A stretch of 25,949 bases of DNA from Parapedobacter sp964613725 (GTDB lineage: Bacteria; Bacteroidota; Bacteroidia; Sphingobacteriales; Sphingobacteriaceae): the NCBI GenBank assembly GCA_964613725.1, contig CAZTJY010000051.1, positions 1-25,949 of the forward strand, given 5' to 3'. Position 1 is the first letter of the stretch, and every line of letters begins with the position of its first letter. This document shows, piece by piece, positions 22,357 through 25,949 of the stretch. The notes under the pieces are model-generated. The model saw nothing but the letters and a program-made list of their open reading frames with translations. It was not told where the DNA came from and searched no databases. The position numbers were made by a program, and so were the translations under genes.

Positions 22357-25300
22357 ATGAGATTGCTTTTGTTGACATATATCGTATGTATGGGGTTGGC
22401 CATCGGCCCTGCCCATGGCCAACCGTTTTATTTCAAACACTACCAGGTGGAGAACGGACTGTCAAACAATGCCGTGCTATGCAGTGCCCAAGACCCCATG
22501 GGTTTCATGTGGTTCGGCACCAAAGATGGCCTCAACCGCTTCGATGGGTATTCTTTCAAGGTTTTCCATAGCGATCCGGATAACCCCAACGGGCTGGGAA
22601 GCAATTTCGTGAGGGCTTTATACGTGGGTGACTCGGGCTATATATGGGTGGGCACCGATCAGGGCATCTACCTGTTCGATCCCAAATCAGAAACCTTTTC
22701 GCTCTTCCATCCGTCCATTACCAATGAAATACTGGACATACAAGGCGATAACCAAGGAAATACCTGGTTCATCAATAACCTGACACTATTCCGCTACGAC
22801 ACCGCCACCGACAGTTTATCGTCCATCACAGAAGTAGCAATGGGATCCGTCAGTTCATTTGGGCTCAGCGAAGCGGGCGACGTGTGGGCAGGGACCATCA
22901 ACGGCAACCTGCTCCACTACCAGCGAACCCATGGCCTCCGACGGTCATATCACCTCTTCAGTCACTCCCCGAAAGTGGTATCCCAATGGATTGAACGGGT
23001 GTTTTGCACCAACGAGGGCCAGGTGCTGGTTGGGACATCCAAACAGGGTCTCAAAGTATTCGACACGGGAACGGGAACCTATACCGATCTGCTGACGCGG
23101 AATGACAACGGTACGGACTTGTTCATCCGTGATATCATCGAGCACCACCCCGACGAGTATTGGCTGGCTACCGAATCGGGTATTTTCATCTACAACCCCT
23201 CCAGCGGAGTTTACACCAACCTAAAAAAAGAACGCGGCAATCCGTGGTCGCTATCCGATAACGCGGTATACACGCTTTGCAAAGACAAAGAAAATAGCAT
23301 CTGGGCCGGCACCTACTTCGGCGGCATCAACCACTACGCACGCGCAAACACCTTCTTTGAGAAGTTCTTCCCCCTGGGGCGCGGAAACACCATCTCTGGC
23401 AATGCCGTTCGGGAGCTATGCGCCGACGGGTACGGCAACCTTTGGATCGGCACCGAAGACGGCGGCCTCAACAAGATGGACCTCCGAACCGGCCGCATGA
23501 CCAACTTTCGGCCAACCGGTAAGCCGGGTAGCCTAGCCCATTCCAACATCCATGGCCTGCTGATTACCGGTGACACCCTGTGGGTAGGCACATTCGAGCA
23601 TGGCCTCGATTTATTCAACATCCACACAGGAAAAGTTATCCGCCACTACAACGCGGAAGACGGCGACGGAACGCTACATAATAACTTCATATTCAATATC
23701 TGCCGCACCCAGAGCGGACGAATATTGTTGGCAACGGGGCGCGGATTGTATGAATATGTCGTACCGACCAAACGCTTCCAGCTCGTTCCGGATTTTCCAG
23801 ACTATATTTTCTATACAACACTTTTTGAAGATAGCCAAGGAACGATATGGGCCGGCACTTGGCGCGATGGCTTATACTATTCGAACCCCCGAACAGGGAA
23901 AAGTGGTTCGTTTGCACACGATGCGCGCGTGCCCGGCAGCATTGGCAGCAACCGGGTAAACCGCATATTCGAAGATAGCAATGATCATATTTGGGTGGCC
24001 ACAGAGGGCGGCTTGTGTAGGTTCAATCCGGGTAGTGGCGATTTCCAACGGTACGGCACCACGCAAGGATTCCCCAGCAACCTCATCCTAGCCCTCTTGG
24101 AAGATGACGAGGGAAAGCTTTGGGTAACCACCTCCAAAGGGCTAGTACAGTTTTCGCCCGCAACGGGCGATATCCGGGTGTTCACCAAAGCCAATGGTTT
24201 ACTCGGCGACCAGTTCAATTATAACTCCGCCTACCGAGCAGCGGACGGCACCTTGTATTTCGGCAGCGTGAAAGGACTGATCCGATTTGACCCCGCCGAA
24301 CTCGTCGACAACACCTTCCAACCACCGGTCTACATCACCGGGCTACAGGTGTATGACCGCGAGTTGGAAATCAATCAAAAAGGATCTCCGCTTACGCAGT
24401 CGATTACCTTCATGGAGCACCTCGAACTCAGCCACAACCAATCGTCTTTCAGTATCGATTTTGCCGCACTGAGCTACATCTCGCCGGATATGACCGAATA
24501 CGCCTACAAAATGGAGGGCTTGGATAAGGAGTGGACCCACATCCAGACCAACCGCAGGGCGTATTTCACCAAGCTACCTCCGGGCGACTACGTATTCCGC
24601 GTAAACGTAGTAGACAGCAATGGCGACCTCAAAGGCAAAGAGACGACCCTTCGAATCACCATCTTACCGCCTTTTTGGGCAAGCATCCCTGCTTTCCTGC
24701 TCTACGCCGTACTGGTCATCGCCGTCGTTTGGTATACGATACGGAGCTATCACCGCCAAATCAGAGAAAAAAACAAACGTAAACTGGAGCAATTGCGGCA
24801 CCGGAAGGAAGAGGAGCTATACCGCGCGAAAATCGACTTCTTCACAAACGTGACCCACGAAATACGCACACCGCTTACCCTCATCAAAGCCCCCTTGGAA
24901 AAGGTGATGAAAAAGGCCGAGGAATTGCCTACCGTACGCAAACACCTACAGACCATGGAGCGGAATACCGAACGGTTGCTCGAATTGACCGACCAATTGC
25001 TCGATTTCAGGAAAACCGAAGTGAACGGATACCGGTTGAACTTCGTAGACTTGGACGTTGTCTCTTTGGTGAAGGAAAACTATACCGCCTTCAAACTGGT
25101 GGCCACACAGAAAAGCATTAGGCTTACACTTACTGCACCATCACATCCCTGCTTCGCGGCAGTGGATAAGGAAGCGTTTACCCAGATTATCGGCAACCTG
25201 CTCACCAATGCCCTGAAATATGCCGAACGCACGATTGAAATCGTCATGCACACGGAATCGCCGACAGGTACCGTTGCTGTCCTGGTCAAAAATGATGGCT

Positions 25301-25542
25301 ACCTCATCCCGCTATCGATGCGGGAAAAAATTTTCGAAACGTTTACCCGCCTGAAAATGACAGACAACCAACAAGGATCTGGACTGGGTTTAGCACTGGC
25401 CCGCTCGCTCGCTCAGCTGCACAAAGGCCATCTCCGCTTAGCAAGCCCAGAAAATGGGATGAATGTATTTGTATTGACACTGCCCCTTAAACAACGCCAA
25501 CACAAACGACGCCATGGAGCTAAAATCGCCAACGATGGATAG
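22357..25542 (+). CDS. HTCS-type sensor histidine kinase with periplasmic propeller (kinase half)
   Basis: 1061 aa from ATG 22357; an upstream in-frame TTG at 22324 would spoil the signal peptide MRLLLLTYIVCMGLAIGPAHG. Residues ~25-650 are two-component-regulator propeller repeats (MWFGTKDGLNRFDG, IWVGTDQGIYLFD, LWIGTEDGGLNKMD and others), forming the usual double propeller that binds an oligosaccharide. A Y_Y_Y domain follows (MTEYAYKMEGLDKEW), then a membrane helix at ~773-794, a HisKA domain with His834 in FFTNVTHEIRTPLTLIK, and a HATPase domain with N-box IIGNLLTNALKYAE (~944) and G2-box GSGLGLALARSL (~1007). Unlike classical HTCS proteins it ends right after the ATPase domain. The receiver is encoded by the overlapping next gene. 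It likely senses arabinan-derived oligosaccharides and controls the divergent glycosidase-SusC/D operons. Confidence 0.93.
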   Translation: MRLLLLTYIVCMGLAIGPAHGQPFYFKHYQVENGLSNNAVLCSAQDPMGFMWFGTKDGLNRFDGYSFKVFHSDPDNPNGLGSNFVRALYVGDSGYIWVGTDQGIYLFDPKSETFSLFHPSITNEILDIQGDNQGNTWFINNLTLFRYDTATDSLSSITEVAMGSVSSFGLSEAGDVWAGTINGNLLHYQRTHGLRRSYHLFSHSPKVVSQWIERVFCTNEGQVLVGTSKQGLKVFDTGTGTYTDLLTRNDNGTDLFIRDIIEHHPDEYWLATESGIFIYNPSSGVYTNLKKERGNPWSLSDNAVYTLCKDKENSIWAGTYFGGINHYARANTFFEKFFPLGRGNTISGNAVRELCADGYGNLWIGTEDGGLNKMDLRTGRMTNFRPTGKPGSLAHSNIHGLLITGDTLWVGTFEHGLDLFNIHTGKVIRHYNAEDGDGTLHNNFIFNICRTQSGRILLATGRGLYEYVVPTKRFQLVPDFPDYIFYTTLFEDSQGTIWAGTWRDGLYYSNPRTGKSGSFAHDARVPGSIGSNRVNRIFEDSNDHIWVATEGGLCRFNPGSGDFQRYGTTQGFPSNLILALLEDDEGKLWVTTSKGLVQFSPATGDIRVFTKANGLLGDQFNYNSAYRAADGTLYFGSVKGLIRFDPAELVDNTFQPPVYITGLQVYDRELEINQKGSPLTQSITFMEHLELSHNQSSFSIDFAALSYISPDMTEYAYKMEGLDKEWTHIQTNRRAYFTKLPPGDYVFRVNVVDSNGDLKGKETTLRITILPPFWASIPAFLLYAVLVIAVVWYTIRSYHRQIREKNKRKLEQLRHRKEEELYRAKIDFFTNVTHEIRTPLTLIKAPLEKVMKKAEELPTVRKHLQTMERNTERLLELTDQLLDFRKTEVNGYRLNFVDLDVVSLVKENYTAFKLVATQKSIRLTLTAPSHPCFAAVDKEAFTQIIGNLLTNALKYAERTIEIVMHTESPTGTVAVLVKNDGYLIPLSMREKIFETFTRLKMTDNQQGSGLGLALARSLAQLHKGHLRLASPENGMNVFVLTLPLKQRQHKRRHGAKIANDG

Positions 25543-25949
25543 ATCGACCATACTGGTGGTAGACGACCACGTGGAAATCCTCGATTTCATTGTGGACGAC
25601 CTCAGTGAGCATTACGAGGTACTGCAAGCCGAAAATGGGAAGCAGGCCCTGGAAGTCCTTGCAGCCCATCCGGTTCAACTGGTGGTAAGCGATGTGATGA
25701 TGCCCGAAATGGATGGTTTTGAATTGTGCCAACGCATCAAATCGGACTTGGCGCATAGCCATATCCCGATTATCTTACTAACGGCCAAAAACACGTTGAA
25801 ATCGAAAATAGAAGGGTTGGAACAGGGTGCCGATGCGTATATTGAAAAGCCGTTTTCACCCGAGCACCTGCAGGCGCAAATCGGCAGCCTGTTGGCCAAC
25901 CGGAATAAAATCCGTGCGTATTTCGCCAGTTCACCCTTGGCGCACATCA
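25514..25949 (+). CDS. Response regulator, receiver domain of the split HTCS (partial, C-terminus outside window)
   Basis: Open from ATG 25514 to the right edge (145 codons), in a different frame from the kinase. The receiver domain is complete: acidic pair in ILVVDDHVEILDF, phospho-acceptor Asp60 in LVVSDVMMPEMDGFELC, Thr in IILLTAKN and Lys in AYIEKPFSP. It ends in the linker QIGSLLANRNKIRAYFASSP, which in HTCS proteins leads to an AraC-type DNA-binding domain; that domain would lie beyond the window. ATG 25535 is an alternative start and overlaps the kinase stop as ATGGATAG, a typical translational-coupling overlap. It is expected to be phosphorylated by the neighbouring kinase and to activate the divergent PUL promoters. 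Confidence 0.9.
   Translation, partial: MELKSPTMDRSTILVVDDHVEILDFIVDDLSEHYEVLQAENGKQALEVLAAHPVQLVVSDVMMPEMDGFELCQRIKSDLAHSHIPIILLTAKNTLKSKIEGLEQGADAYIEKPFSPEHLQAQIGSLLANRNKIRAYFASSPLAHI

Noticed and set aside
1..25949. tRNA, rRNA or CRISPR arrays
   Set aside because: I saw no tRNA-like cloverleaf sequence, rRNA sequence or regularly spaced repeat-spacer array; the only tandem repeats are the three 9-mers at 22150-22179.

Overview
The window looks like a polysaccharide utilisation locus (PUL) from a Bacteroidota chromosome, most likely a Sphingobacteriaceae-type organism such as Pedobacter or Parapedobacter. The support is two SusC/SusD pairs, a periplasmic-propeller sensor kinase of the HTCS type, many lipoprotein signal peptides, promoters of the Bacteroidota TTTG/TAnnTTTG type and a GC content near one half. 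The genus is an inference. The likely substrate is arabinan or an arabinose-rich pectin side chain: one GH43 carries the endo-1,5-alpha-L-arabinanase signature, three more GH43-type proteins are present, and a sialidase-fold lipoprotein is a plausible GH93 exo-arabinanase.

Layout. 1-1216 (minus): N-terminal part of a ThuA-like/PVC-type 'membrane-bound dehydrogenase' lipoprotein. It runs off the left edge with no stop codon in the window. 1566-2468 (plus): AraC-family regulator. 2644-3285 (minus): a PIN-toxin/antitoxin pair with its own promoter. 3435-7737 (minus): four GH43-type genes. 7769-12447 (minus): SusD1 and SusC1. 12513-13661 (minus): clan GH-A glycosidase, copy 1. 13662-14425: intergenic region with decayed gene and promoter relics. 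14426-20680 (minus): sialidase-fold protein, SusD2 and SusC2. 20739-21899 (minus): clan GH-A glycosidase, copy 2. 22357-25542 (plus): sensor kinase, divergent from copy 2. 25514-right edge (plus): its response regulator as a separate gene, truncated by the window.

How it may work. The clan GH-A lipoproteins, SusC/D pairs and sialidase-like enzyme would bind, cut and import oligosaccharides at the cell surface. The GH43 enzymes would release arabinose in the periplasm or at the surface. Two regulatory circuits can be read from the DNA. Both clan GH-A genes share an upstream 21-bp-spaced direct repeat, a good candidate operator for the split HTCS. The dehydrogenase gene and the 5543 GH43 gene share a 24-bp motif (23/24 identical), placed exactly 36 bp upstream of a TAnnTTTG box in both, a good candidate operator for the AraC regulator.

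The most unusual points are: (1) two clan GH-A genes that look identical over 1154 bp but sit in diverged flanks, which suggests gene conversion; (2) a gene graveyard beside copy 1 that contains a fragment of an HTCS signal peptide; (3) co-regulation of a putative sugar dehydrogenase with arabinan-degrading enzymes; (4) an HTCS split into overlapping kinase and regulator genes.
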